From assembly GCA_039105265.1 (NCBI GenBank), contig JAPFFF010000010.1, positions 3,286,001-3,350,000 on the forward strand: a stretch of DNA of 64,000 nt. Direction: 5' to 3'. The position numbers and the translations under genes are program-made. Each line of letters starts with the position of its first letter. Position 1 is the first letter of the stretch. The DNA is from Tritrichomonas musculus (lineage: Eukaryota; Parabasalia; Tritrichomonadida; Tritrichomonadidae). Under the pieces are notes generated by a model that was given only the letters and a program-made list of their open reading frames with translations, was not told the DNA's origin and ran no database searches. Shown here one piece after another: positions 27,568 through 38,677 of the stretch.

Positions 27568-30500
27568 TTTTATATAATATAAAATTTTCAATATTTGATT
27601 TTAAAGTTTATCAAATTCATTTTTCTATATATCCTGGTTTTTATATTTAATAATTATATTAATTAATATATTTATTATTTAAATATAAATATATATTAAT
27701 TTGTAAATGAAAATAAAACATTTTTATAGTTTATTTTTTGAGATATCAAAGTAAACTAAAAGAAAAAAAATCTTTTTTATTTTATTTAAAAAAAAAAGAA
27801 AAAGAAAATATTTATCCCTAAATATCTTTATCATTATTAAATTAAACAATAATTAAACAAAATGTAATTTTTTGAAAATTCAAACAATTGGCTTTATGGT
27901 TTAATTCAATTTAATTTTTATAAACGCATTAAAAGCTGAACTTTTTGATAAAATGAATTTGATTGTCATTGAAATTTATTCAATTGCGTGAAATACGTTA
28001 GTTACATGTGAAAAGAAACGTATTTTCTATTAAATTTTTTCAATAAATGCTTTCAATTTTTTATTAAACATAAAATTGAAAAACAAAACGATAGTTAAAA
28101 AATTACATTATTCATGATTTTTTCTTAATTAATGTTTTTATTTATAATAATTTGGCATGTAATTCGCATAAATTTTTCGCATATTTGCGAAAATCCAATT
28201 TTATCGATTTTATAAAAAAAAATTTAGTTGTTATTGAATTTTTGTGAATAAAAAAAAATTATGTTATAGAAAATTGACTATTGTCTTATCTTTATAATAA
28301 AGATAAGACTCTTTATTATTGAATTATTATCTCAAAAAGTTTCTTTTTTTAAATATTTCTTTAAAATATAAAAATTACAAACCAATCATATCTTTACAAT
28401 ACAAACGGCATAATATTTTTTTTATTATTTTTTTACTTCATAAATTATAATTTAACATTAAATATTCTCGCAACATAACGTTAGATTGAATCATATAAAA
28501 ATCACAGTTTCGTAAATGATAAACTTGAGAAAATTTATATAAAAATATAACCATATTTCTTTGAAATATATCAGTTCGGTTATATATTGAATGCTTATTT
28601 GTCATAATATCTTTTTAATTTTTATATTTAAGAAGTAAGTATTCGAGGTTTTTGTACCAATAAACACCATTTCACAGCATTACAGGCATTATATGTTCAA
28701 TAAAGAAGAAGAAAAATAAACTTCTAATTGCAATTTCCAATTTTTATTAAAATCGTTGTCTAAATTTCCCTTATTTCCTGCTTTTAAGAGCATAATGCTG
28801 GTATTACCGATCCAATAAAATAAATTGAGAGCAAAAGATGAAAAAGAAACCAATATTTAGCTTCTAATTTTGAAGAGATATATATGATCATAATTCTCAC
28901 AAAAAGAACACAAATACGTCAATTGAGCTTTCACTCTTGGCTAATAAACCTGATTATTGTATTTTATCACAAAATTGGTGCAAAATTATATATTTTTTTG
29001 CTCATTAAACACAAATAATTGCTTTTCTTATTCAATGCATATACTCATAGTTTATGCTAGATGAAATACTGCATATTTTAATGCATCTAAATTTTCTCAC
29101 CCAAAGAAATGCTAATTATTATTTCATGTTTTTTTTTTCTCAACAGAAAAATCTTAATAAATTCTATTTATGTATAATAAAATATTTATAGTTTCTTCTT
29201 TTAGTATTTTATTTACTTATTTTCATGCTTTTTAGCTTTTTTAAAAAAATCAAAATTGAGAGGAAAAAAGCTAAAAAGTTCAACTATTTGTGAACAAATA
29301 TACAAAGAAAAAAATTGAGGGGAAAAAATCTAAAAAGTTCAAAAAAAAATATTTACCTCAGTTCGTTTAATATATTATAAAGTATAAAATAAATAATTCA
29401 TAAATAAAACTGTTTTAATAAATATTAATTTTAGTATACCTGGAACATAATTTATGCGTAAAAAATGCTATAACTGGAAAAACTAAAGGAGAATTTAAAA
29501 AAAGTAAATTTTCAATACGATTCAAAAAGTTCATTTGCGAAAACCAAAAATTTTTCATTTGCGAAAAAGCGAAGTCATTTGCGAAATGACATGCTTATAA
29601 TTATATCATTTTCTTAAATATTCATTTCTCTTTTGAATTAAACTTTTTGAAAACATTCAATTTTTTTTTCAATGTTTAATTGATTTTGCATATTTAGGTA
29701 TATATATGTCAATACCTTTTTAATAATAAAAACAAACTAAATATAAAAATAATATATATATATATATATAAATATTGATATGCAAAAAATCCTATATAAA
29801 TTAGGGTTTCTTATTAGTTATGATAATGAAAGTAGGAAAAATGTATTTATTCCCACATAATTGTGAAAAAAATCAATAGTATAGATAAAAATAAGTATTA
29901 AATGATCAATTCAAGCAAATTTTTATCATTTTATTTGAATTAGCAATTGATTATTTCAAAATGATAATTCTTTATCAGGAGTAAAAGCCAATTTAAAGGA
30001 CATTTCAAGCATTAATTCTTATTATTTTGTGATTTCTATTAATATTTATGTGAAAATAGAAAAACATTTGAATGTAGTTATCATAACCCCAAAAAGTGCC
30101 AGGATTTCTGCATATCATCATGTCGTTAACAATTTTGTCTTTACAATCGAAATGTATTCGCCGAACTAAATCAATAAGATTAGAAAAAATGAAGCAATAT
30201 GGAAAAAAAGATTTTAAAAAAGTTATGTATAGAGAAATTTCTATCAATTCTCATGTGTTTAATCTTTTTTCCTATCAACAAATTCAAACCATGGAAAAAA
30301 AAATCAAAATGACTCAATATCAAATTTTAACCATCATAATATTCAGTGTTATGATCTTCCCCAAATCATTAAAGCAATGTTTCTTTTGCAAAAAATCAAG
30401 CTCATTAATTGTATACTGTAAGTATCTGTCATTTCATTAAATGCAATGAAAATTCGATCATAATATCTTTAATTCACATCTAGTAAGAACCAAGTACTGT

Positions 30501-32093
30501 CATTTTGGACTTTGTAAAAAAAGGTTAGTGAGATAAGTTTTTAGGGTTTACCGAAATGTTTATGGTAGAAAGTAAATTCTTGTATACTTTTTACTTTTTG
30601 AACGAATTGACTGAAAATGGAATATTTATAATAATTCATTTTCATAAAAAATGACGATTCAGCCAAAGTTCTTTTAAAATAACTTGTTGTATCAAGCTAT
30701 CCCTGATTTTATTTTATTTTATTTTTTTTTTTTTTTTTTTTTTAAGGGTATAGTTGAAAAAGTGGGCTTATATAGGTGGGCCACCAATGAATTTTTATAA
30801 CTTTTGCACCATTGGATAGATTACATATAATAATAAAATAAAATATTAATTATAGTTCATAAATATTAAAGATAAAGTTTTTGTGATAAATTTAAATTTT
30901 CATATTTTTTTTGTAAACTATTCAAATAGTATAGAAAAAATCTTTCAAAAATATTTGAAATAATTTTCTCAAAATTAAAAGAATTTAAAAAGATCATTCA
31001 ATTTATATAAGAAAATTTCATTTATTAAGAATAAAAATATCTATTTTAATTTTGAATTAATTGTTTAATTTAATTTTGTTTAAAGTTATATCTTGTTGAT
31101 TATAATCAAAGACAAAATATAAAAAGAAATAAATGATTTTTTCTATACAAAAAATTTTGAATATAACAAATGAAGCATGCTATAAAAATTCGTTTTGAAA
31201 AAGTTAGAAATAATCAATTATTTGATTATAATGATTTTGATAATTTATTAGTATATGATTTATTATAAATATTTTAAAATATTATTTACTATTATATTTA
31301 TGTTTATAATATTATAATAAAAATATATTATGTTTATTTCTATTTAAATCGCTATATTTATAATTTTTATTAAAACTTAGTTTTTTTTTGAAATTTTAAA
31401 AATTCAAATAAATATAAAATATTTTTAATTTTGATTATCTTTGCTTTTTAAATTTAAAATGAAATATCTCATTTATATATATTTATAATATATTATTTTA
31501 TAATGTAATTATAATATTAATATAGATTAATTTAATTTTAAATTAAGATATTGCATTTTCTAAAAATCTCAAAATTTCAATAAGGGAAAAAATATAAAAA
31601 ATATTTGAAAGCTATTTTTATAAATTGAGAGAAAATTGAATAAAAAAAAGCTGATTTTAATTTTTTATGATTTTTTAATAAAGGTCCAATATTCTAGGAC
31701 ATATATCTAATTTTAATTTAGCTTTATTTATACCAAATTTATGGTTTGACCGTTTATAATTTCTTACCAAGTGGCTCCAAAATTGAATCATTCCGTTAAC
31801 TAATTCAACTTTTTGAATATGTTTTCCCAACTAACCTTTATCTTTGAAGTTATGTTATAACTAACTATATCAATAAAAAGCCTGGGCGATGAAGAAACTA
31901 AATATCAAAAAAGAAAACATTCAACTTTTTTATATACTTCTGAAAATTAAAAATACCTTTTATTTTAACTTTTTAGAGAAATCTATTTATTATTTTATAT
32001 TGTTTCCAGATCATTCTTGATGTATGACATAGATAATATCATATAATAATAGAAATATGTATTTTAATTCATTTGAACTTGTGATATTGCATA
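27568..32093. other. AT-rich intergenic region, 4.5 kb
   Basis: No gene can be supported. A perfect hairpin (12-bp stem GTCTTATCTTTA, three-base loop) lies at 28283-28309. Two near copies of a GAGGGGAAAAAA-type block occur near 29255 and 29315. A 113-codon plus-strand frame ending at 30440 has mildly protein-like content but no recognisable family. A T-rich run sits at 30700-30743. A diverged repeat at 31743-31905 has a relative at 58693-58866. Confidence 0.4.
31743..31905. repeat. Diverged dispersed repeat, copy A
   Basis: This stretch shares ordered blocks with 58693-58866 in the same orientation: TTGACCGTTTAT, AAATTGAATCATTCCGTT, AATTCAACTTTTT and CTTTATCTTT, and then GGACGATG/GGGCGATG. 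Spacing is conserved and overall identity is roughly 70% by eye. It is probably an old dispersed element; no coding frame is visible. Confidence 0.6.
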
Positions 32094-32102
32094 TCATGTA
32101 TT
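32094..32102. repeat. 9-bp target site duplication, left copy
   Basis: TCATGTATT directly precedes the first base of the MULE inverted repeat and recurs exactly after its last base at 38138-38146. Nine bases is the usual duplication length for Mutator-like elements. Confidence 0.93.
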
Positions 32103-32297
32103 GGCGGAATGACAAACTATAGAAAAAGTTACACCATTTTTTTCTGAGGAAAATTCGTTATTCTGACTTTTTGAGTTAATTGAGAAGGCATACAAAAAGT
32201 TCTAAAATTTTCTTGTAAAGTTTTGAAAAAGTTCACTAAGATAAAACCATGAAAAAGCGCCATTTTTATAGAACTAAACCAATCAAAGAAACCGAGA

Positions 32298-33138
32298 TGA
32301 CGACATTGCCGCCCATAGCATGATCACGATCAGTAATGCTTAGCAGCTAGCTGGTTGTAACTGCGGCGAGTCGTCATCCGGACAAAGATATCACGATTTC
32401 ATCCGGAAGATCTGGAATGACGACATTGCCGCCCATAGCAAGACCACGATCAGCAATGCTTAGCAGCTAGCTGGTTGTAACTGCGGCGAGTCGTCATCCG
32501 GACAAAGATATCGCGATTTCATCCGGAAGATCTGGAATGACGACATTGCCGCCCATAGCAAGACCACGATCAGCAATGCTTAGCAGCTAGCTGGTTGTAA
32601 CTGCGGCGAGTCGTCATCCGGACAAAGATATCGCGATTTCATCCGGAAGATCTGGAATGACGACATTGCCGCCCATAGCAAGACCACGATCAGCAATGCT
32701 TAGCAGCTAGCTGGTTGTAACTGCGGCGAGTCGTCATCCGGACAAAGATATCGCGATTTCATCCGGAAGATCTGGAATGACGACATTGCCGCCCATAGCA
32801 AGACCACGATCAGCAATGCTTAGCAGCTAGCTGGTTGTAACTGCGGCGAGTCGTCATCCGGACAAAGATATCGCGATTTCATCCGGAAGATCTGGAATGA
32901 CGACATTGCCGCCCATAGCAAGACCACGATCAGCAATGCTTAGCAGCTAGCTGGTTGTAACTGCGGCGAGTCGTCATCCGGACAAAGATATCGCGATTTC
33001 ATCCGGAAGATCTGGAATGACGACATTGCCGCCCATAGCAAGACCACGATCAGCAATGCTTAGCAGCTAGCTGGTTGTAACTGCGGCGAGTCGTCATCCG
33101 GACAAAGATATCGCGATTTCATCCGGAAGATCTGGAAT
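32298..33138. repeat. Left-arm 120-bp GC-rich tandem array, 7 units
   Basis: Seven copies of a 120-bp unit (beginning TGACGACATTGCCGCCCATA) follow with exact period and only scattered substitutions, such as GCGATT against ACGATT; a partial eighth copy runs to about 33167. The GC content is strikingly higher than in the AT-rich surroundings. The array is the inverted counterpart of 36605-37925 and forms most of the left terminal inverted repeat. Confidence 0.97.
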
Positions 33139-33552
33139 TGACGACATTGCCGCCCATAGGACGACCACGGTGGCAATAAAAAGATGAAAATAAAACAAAC
33201 AAAATTGATTATTTAATATTATTGTGATTTTTTATTTTTTATCATATAGTATATTTAATTTTTTTTTGTTTATTTTGATTTTTTTTCGGTCAAAAAGTTT
33301 CGACAATTTGATAGAGTGAAAAATAATCATGAACTTTTTCTTGGCACAAAAAATAAAACATAACTTTTTCTTAAAGATAAAAAATAAAATAACTTTTTGA
33401 TGCAAAATGTTTATGACATGAGAAACCAAATTGGCCCTCAATTATTTTTCTATTTATTTTAATCGTTTGTTTTTATAGAATACTTGCTTAAAAAAGAACA
33501 ATGTTCTTGAAAGAAAAATATATTATTACGCCATTATTATCTAAAGCATTGA

Positions 33553-33579
33553 CACTTTTTGAGCGAAGCTCAAAAAGTG
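33553..33579. repeat. Hairpin with GCGAAGC tip
   Basis: A perfect 12-bp stem (CACTTTTTGAGC and its complement) closes on a GAA triloop, so the tip reads GCGAAGC. That heptamer is known as an exceptionally stable DNA mini-hairpin. Related hairpins lie at 33670, 33799 and 52792. Confidence 0.95.
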
Positions 33580-33669
33580 GCGTTTATTGCAATTTCCTCA
33601 AATCAGATATTCAAATATCAAAACCAACTATAACCAAGTTATTACATATCAGAAATGAATCTCATGCTT

Positions 33670-33702
33670 GGCCACTTTTTGAGCTTCGCTCAAAAAGTGG
33701 CC
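33670..33702. repeat. Hairpin with GCTTCGC tip
   Basis: A perfect 15-bp stem (GGCCACTTTTTGAGC and its complement) closes on a TTC triloop; on the other strand the tip is GCGAAGC. It is the same family as the hairpin 117 bp upstream, in the opposite tip orientation. Confidence 0.95.
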
Positions 33703-33798
33703 TTTTATTATTTTCAAATTAGATTTCTTTTCAAAACTTAAACAAATCAACTTTCATGAAGAAAACAAAAGAAATATTGTACCTAATAGATCTTAAGA

Positions 33799-33835
33799 AT
33801 GACAACTTTGTGAGCAAAGCTCACAAAGTTGTCAT
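33799..33835. repeat. Hairpin with GCAAAGC tip
   Basis: A perfect 17-bp stem (ATGACAACTTTGTGAGC and its complement) closes on an AAA triloop. Its stem differs from the two upstream hairpins, yet the closing GAGC/GCTC and triloop design are the same. Confidence 0.95.
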
Positions 33836-33969
33836 TAAATGATATTAATTATTAATTGAATTTCAAAATACAAAAAACATTTATGTATGTTCAAAAATTA
33901 TTGTTTATTAAATGATTTATGATTATATCGCGCGTTAGTTTTCTTGTTTTTATTTTTATTTTTTATTTT

Positions 33970-34002
<33 letters not shown>

Positions 34003-34004
<2 letters not shown>

Positions 34005-34050
34005 ATAAAGCTTATTTAAAATATTCTGAGTCTTCTCAGAAATTTGTTAA
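34003..34050. repeat. Inner 48-bp inverted repeat, left copy
   Basis: These 48 bases are the exact reverse complement of 36451-36498. The pair brackets the transposase gene closely, and the left copy overlaps the transposase stop codon. It is most simply read as the innermost part of the MULE's terminal inverted repeats, separated from the rest of the left arm by the extra segment. Confidence 0.9.
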
Positions 34051-36389
34051 GAGAAAAATCTGTTACCACCTGCAGCTAAATCTGCATTTTTCCAACTTGC
34101 TATTTTGAATTTAGATAAAAAATATATGACACCTGAATTATCGCATCTAGTTTCAAAAACATAGCGGACAAAATTAGAAAAACATATTTTTTCGATATCA
34201 TGATATGATAATTGAGGATACATTCCTTTAATTTCAGCCTTCGTTTCATAGTATTTTTTCTTAATTAATTTGATGTCAGCATTACAGTCTTTTATCATTG
34301 AATCAAAATTGTCATCTTCGTCGTATAAATTTTCAAGTTTTAATTTTTCTTTCTTTTGACTTGTGTTACTTTCTTCTTTCTTTTTTCTGAAAACCAATTT
34401 TTCATCAAGTGCTCGAAAATCAAAATGATTTCCAGAATATTTGGCATCATTTGGATTAATATTTGGGAATTTTGGTAAAACATATGTAAAACAATTAAGA
34501 AACTCATTAATAAAAGAGCCTAATATATTCAATGATTCCTTATCAAACTTTCTATTCTTTTCAACTTCGTATATTGATATTATTCTATCTATATTTTTTC
34601 TATTTGATTTAAAAAGATTTTTTTCAAATTTATAATTGGGGAACTTTTTGAGAGATTGAACAAATAAATATTGAATATCAATTTCATTGCTATTTTTAAC
34701 AATATTAAATATTTCTGATTTGCAAAAATTATTTAATATTGTATGTATGCAAGGAAGTTTCACTCCATAAATTGATTCAACAAAAACATCTTCACCACAA
34801 TCACAATTTTCTTTTGAACATTTTAAATAATTATCTGGTCTCTTGCTAAGAATTTGTATAACTTTTTGAATCATTTTTTGATGTTTATTTTGAAAAGAAT
34901 TTCCACAAATATCTGAGTAATTATTTATATAATTTAATAAATAATTTACAATTGTTGTGAAACCAGTTTTAAATGAATGAGTTCCGGAATCTGGCAATTT
35001 TTGATTGATATTTCCGTGGAAACCTTCCGAATGATTTGAACAACGAGCTACATGGTGGTCAGAACGAATCCATATTGCCCAATTAGCAATATAATAATCA
35101 CTTTTTTTAATTTCTTCTTTATTTGGCATTCTTTCCACTTCATCTATATCTTTTAACATAATTTCAAAATCTTTTAATTTTTGTTTTTTTTCATTATCTT
35201 GATCGGTATCGTCAAATAAAGGTGAATTTGGATCTTTTTTATATTCGTCCATTTCAACTAAAATAAATTCTTTTTCTTGTTTATATATTAAATATGTTTT
35301 GCATCTCAATAACCTTGCAACCCATATGCCTAATGATGATTTAGGTCCAAATATTTGTATAATATGACGATGACAAAAATATTGAATATTTGAATGTAAT
35401 TTACAGAACTTTTTGATAGGAGAACCTAAATCTGATAAAACAACTTTATTTTCAAAAACATTTTTATTTAAACAAAACTTATTTAATCCATCAAATAATA
35501 AATTATATAAAAAACGGTTCTCTTTAGGGCCAATTGATAATGCGAAAGGAAAACTTGAATTGAAATAAATTGAATGGTATATACAAAATTTGTAAGGCTT
35601 AAGCGCATAAAAAGAAGCATCAATTTGCAAATAATGCATATAATTTATAACTTCTAAAGCCCAAGGCATAATCCATATTATATTTTTAATAAAAGCAAAA
35701 TCATTATTAAATTTAAATGCAAATCCATCGTCCTGAACTTTTTGAGTACTTATCTCAATATAAACAAAACCAGGTAAATGCAATAAAATTTTATAAAAAT
35801 CATCATAACCTTGAAAACTAACGGCTCTTCTACGCAAGGTTCTTTTATCTAAAAAGTTTTGAAAAGCAAATTTTATAAATATTGGAAAATTAGAATTTTT
35901 TCGAGCTACGTAATTACAAAAAGTATAAAGCATTGAATTTTTATGTTTACATTGTTTATTCCAAAAATCTTGAGTCAAAAAAGGACACTCTTTATTTTTC
36001 AAAGTATATGGCGACGTCATGATACATTCTTCAAAATCAATAGTAACAACTTTCATAGTTTGGTTTTCAAGGAGTTGATCTCTAGCGAGAACTTTAATGG
36101 TTTCCAAATCGTTTTTGACAGTTATGCTAAATATTTGAATTTCAGTATTTATCTTTGATTTATTACAGCAACTAAACGAAAAAATGTCATTATAAACTCT
36201 TTTGTTGTTGCATATAAATTCTTTGGTTAAGCTATCGAGGAAAAGGATTAGCGAAATGATATTGAAATTCTGAGAATGCAAAGGAACAATTTCAATGAAT
36301 GTTCTTAATCCTTTATCTTTTAAAGAATTAGGTCTTTGCGTATGAGATAGATATTTCGCTGAATAATAAAGATTTTGGTCTTCTTCCAT
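34047..36389 (-). CDS. MULE transposase with SWIM zinc finger
   Basis: The ATG at 36389 (MEEDQNLYYSAKYL) gives 780 residues, uninterrupted. The DDE/RNase-H fold is visible as Asp257 in YLQIDASFYAL, Asp320 in VLSDLGSP, the C-x2-H motif CHRH at 339-342 and Glu455 in HSEGFHGN. This order, with CxxH after the second Asp, is typical of Mutator-superfamily enzymes. A SWIM finger follows (CDC, 15 residues, then CIH). The N-terminal 240 residues are Cys/His-poor and unlike a classical FAR1 or WRKY finger, so the DNA-binding part is not identified. It lies between the inverted arms of the element. A homopolymer T run on the plus strand follows its stop. All catalytic positions are present, so the enzyme looks functional. 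Confidence 0.92.
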   Translation of the reverse strand: MEEDQNLYYSAKYLSHTQRPNSLKDKGLRTFIEIVPLHSQNFNIISLILFLDSLTKEFICNNKRVYNDIFSFSCCNKSKINTEIQIFSITVKNDLETIKVLARDQLLENQTMKVVTIDFEECIMTSPYTLKNKECPFLTQDFWNKQCKHKNSMLYTFCNYVARKNSNFPIFIKFAFQNFLDKRTLRRRAVSFQGYDDFYKILLHLPGFVYIEISTQKVQDDGFAFKFNNDFAFIKNIIWIMPWALEVINYMHYLQIDASFYALKPYKFCIYHSIYFNSSFPFALSIGPKENRFLYNLLFDGLNKFCLNKNVFENKVVLSDLGSPIKKFCKLHSNIQYFCHRHIIQIFGPKSSLGIWVARLLRCKTYLIYKQEKEFILVEMDEYKKDPNSPLFDDTDQDNEKKQKLKDFEIMLKDIDEVERMPNKEEIKKSDYYIANWAIWIRSDHHVARCSNHSEGFHGNINQKLPDSGTHSFKTGFTTIVNYLLNYINNYSDICGNSFQNKHQKMIQKVIQILSKRPDNYLKCSKENCDCGEDVFVESIYGVKLPCIHTILNNFCKSEIFNIVKNSNEIDIQYLFVQSLKKFPNYKFEKNLFKSNRKNIDRIISIYEVEKNRKFDKESLNILGSFINEFLNCFTYVLPKFPNINPNDAKYSGNHFDFRALDEKLVFRKKKEESNTSQKKEKLKLENLYDEDDNFDSMIKDCNADIKLIKKKYYETKAEIKGMYPQLSYHDIEKICFSNFVRYVFETRCDNSGVIYFLSKFKIASWKNADLAAGGNRFFS

Positions 36390-36450
36390 AAATATAAAAA
36401 GACCATAATTCTTTCAAAAAGTTATATATATTTATTAAAAAAAAAAAAAT

Positions 36451-36498
36451 TTAACAAATTTCTGAGAAGACTCAGAATATTTTAAATAAGCTTTATCA
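36451..36498. repeat. Inner 48-bp inverted repeat, right copy
   Basis: Exact reverse complement of 34003-34050. It begins about 60 bp before the transposase start codon, so it lies in the transposase promoter region and could be read by the enzyme or its regulators (inference). Confidence 0.9.
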
Positions 36499-36604
36499 AA
36501 ATAAAAAAATTAAAAAATCGTAATAATAATATTAAATAATCAATTTTGTTTGTTTTTTGTTTGTTTTATTTTCATCTTTTTATTGCCACCGTGGTCGTCC
36601 TATG

Positions 36605-37925
36605 GGCGGCAATGTCGTCAATTCCAGATCTTCCGGATGAAATCGTGATATCTTTGTCCGGATGACGACTCGCCGCAGTTACAACCAGCTAGCTGCTAAG
36701 CATTGCTGATCGTGGTCTTGCTATGGGCGGCAATGTCGTCATTCCAGATCTTCCGGATGAAATCGTGATATCTTTGTCCGGATGACGACTCGCCGCAGTT
36801 ACAACCAGCTAGCTGCTAAGCATTGCTGATCGTGGTCTTGCTATGGGCGGCAATGTCGTCATTCCAGATCTTCCGGATGAAATCGCGATATCTTTGTCCG
36901 GATGACGACTCGCCGCAGTTACAACCAGCTAGCTGCTAAGCATTGCTGATCGTGGTCTTGCTATGGGCGGCAATGTCGTCAATTCCAGATCTTCCGGATG
37001 AAATCGCGATATCTTTGTCCGGATGACGACTCGCCGCAGTTACAACCAGCTAGCTGCTAAGCATTGCTGATCGTGGTCTTGCTATGGGCGGCAATGTCGT
37101 CATTCCAGATCTTCCGGATGAAATCGCGATATCTTTGTCCGGATGACGACTCGCCGCAGTTACAACCAGCTAGCTGCTAAGCATTGCTGATCGTGGTCTT
37201 GCTATGGGCGGCAATGTCGTCATTCCAGATCTTCCGGATGAAATCGTGATATCTTTGTCCGGATGACGACTCGCCGCAGTTACAACCAGCTAGCTGCTAA
37301 GCATTGCTGATCGTGGTCTTGCTATGGGCGGCAATGTCGTCATTCCAGATCTTCCGGATGAAATCGCGATATCTTTGTCCGGATGACGACTCGCCGCAGT
37401 TACAACCAGCTAGCTGCTAAGCATTGCTGATCGTGGTCTTGCTATGGGCGGCAATGTCGTCATTCCAGATCTTCCGGATGAAATCGCGATATCTTTGTCC
37501 GGATGACGACTCGCCGCAGTTACAACCAGCTAGCTGCTAAGCATTGCTGATCGTGGTCTTGCTATGGGCGGCAATGTCGTCATTCCAGATCTTCCGGATG
37601 AAATCGCGATATCTTTGTCCGGATGACGACTCGCCGCAGTTACAACCAGCTAGCTGCTAAGCATTGCTGATCGTGGTCTTGCTATGGGCGGCAATGTCGT
37701 CATTCCAGATCTTCCGGATGAAATCGCGATATCTTTGTCCGGATGACGACTCGCCGCAGTTACAACCAGCTAGCTGCTAAGCATTGCTGATCGTGGTCTT
37801 GCTATGGGCGGCAATGTCGTCATTCCAGATCTTCCGGATGAAATCGTGATATCTTTGTCCGGATGACGACTCGCCGCAGTTACAACCAGCTAGCTGCTAA
37901 GCATTACTGATCGTGATCATGCTAT
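36605..37925. repeat. Right-arm 120-bp GC-rich tandem array, 11 units
   Basis: Twelve landmarks (GGCGGCAATGTCGTCA) spaced 120 bp, with one 121-bp step, define eleven units in inverted orientation to the left array. Single-base variants (GTGATA or GCGATA; ATTCC or AATTCC) are shared between some units of both arms, suggesting exchange between arms. The outermost unit of each arm carries the same variants (TGATCA, CAGTAATG), as expected for the fixed outer border. Confidence 0.97.
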
Positions 37926-38137
37926 GGGCGGCAATGTCGTCATCTCGGTTTCTTTGATTGGTTTAGTTCTATAAAAATGGCGCTTTTTCATGGTTTTATC
38001 TTAGTGAACTTTTTCAAAACTTTACAAGAAAATTTTAGAACTTTTTGTATGCCTTCTCAATTAACTCAAAAAGTCAGAATAACGAATTTTCCTCAGAAAA
38101 AAATGGTGTAACTTTTTCTATAGTTTGTCACTTCGCC

Positions 38138-38146
38138 TCATGTATT
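38138..38146. repeat. 9-bp target site duplication, right copy
   Basis: TCATGTATT, identical to 32094-32102, directly after the terminal base of the right MULE inverted repeat. Confidence 0.93.
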
Positions 38147-38677
38147 AAAAAAAAAGTTGATGAATATTAGTTCAAAACTTAATTTAACAACTGCATCCTA
38201 TCATATATGTGTTATATAAATATATATTATGAAATTGCTGAATAATTCTTAAAATTAGAAGAAAAAAAGAACTTTTTTAAAGTCAAAAAAAAAGTGGCCC
38301 ACCTATGGGCTTATTCGATATGAGAAAAAAATTTTCTCTGTTGCTTTTTTTTAAATTCTTTTTATAAAATTAGAATGTGCACAAAGAAATGTCCGGAGGA
38401 TTTTTTTTATTTTATTCTAAATTAATTATTTTCTAATAATTATTTGAGATATTGAAAAAGACTCAACAAAAAAAAATTTCCTCCGTACAAAACTAATAAT
38501 TTTAAATGTTATTGCGATTTATCTAATAAAATTTCAAAAAATGCGAGAAATCATTTCTCTGGTTCTTTAAGTTTTTTTTTGAATTCTTTTTTGAATGATT
38601 CTCAATTTTCTGAGATTTTATTTTATACGATTTTATAAAGTCAAATTTGAATATATGTATAAAATATGAATATTTAA

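Larger units (their letters stand above)
33242..33990. other. Segment present only in the left MULE arm, with three hairpins
   Basis: The two MULE arms match up to about 33241 on the left and then again from about 34000 (right-arm equivalents near 36500). The left arm therefore contains about 740 bp that the right arm lacks. The segment has three long hairpins at 33553, 33670 and 33799, a T-rich tail at 33948-34002, and no believable gene. Its exact borders are blurred by T-rich sequence. It may be a small non-autonomous element inserted in the MULE. Confidence 0.6.
32103..38137. mobile_element. Mutator-like (MULE) DNA transposon, complete-looking, 6035 bp
   Basis: Both ends carry long inverted repeats starting GGCG(G/A)A(A/G)TGACAAACTATAG and extending through a GC-rich 120-bp tandem array to at least 33220 on the left and 36520 on the right. 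A perfect 9-bp target duplication flanks the element. One uninterrupted minus-strand gene encodes a DDE transposase with a SWIM finger. The left and right arms differ in array length (7 against 11 units) and the left arm carries an extra segment of about 740 bp. Close similarity of the arms, an intact duplication and an open transposase frame suggest recent, perhaps current, mobility (inference). Confidence 0.93.

Noticed and set aside
30096-30440. 114-codon frame in the 27.6-32.1 kb spacer
   Set aside because: No family, no supporting neighbours and a low-complexity C-terminal part; kept only as a remark in the spacer entry.
32298-33138. Regular 120-bp repeats as a CRISPR-like array
   Set aside because: The whole unit is repeated with no variable spacers, and the array is mirrored in the other arm of a eukaryotic transposon.
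33501-33722. 73-codon plus-strand frame in the extra MULE segment
   Set aside because: Much of it is hairpin stem read as protein, and it has no recognisable content.
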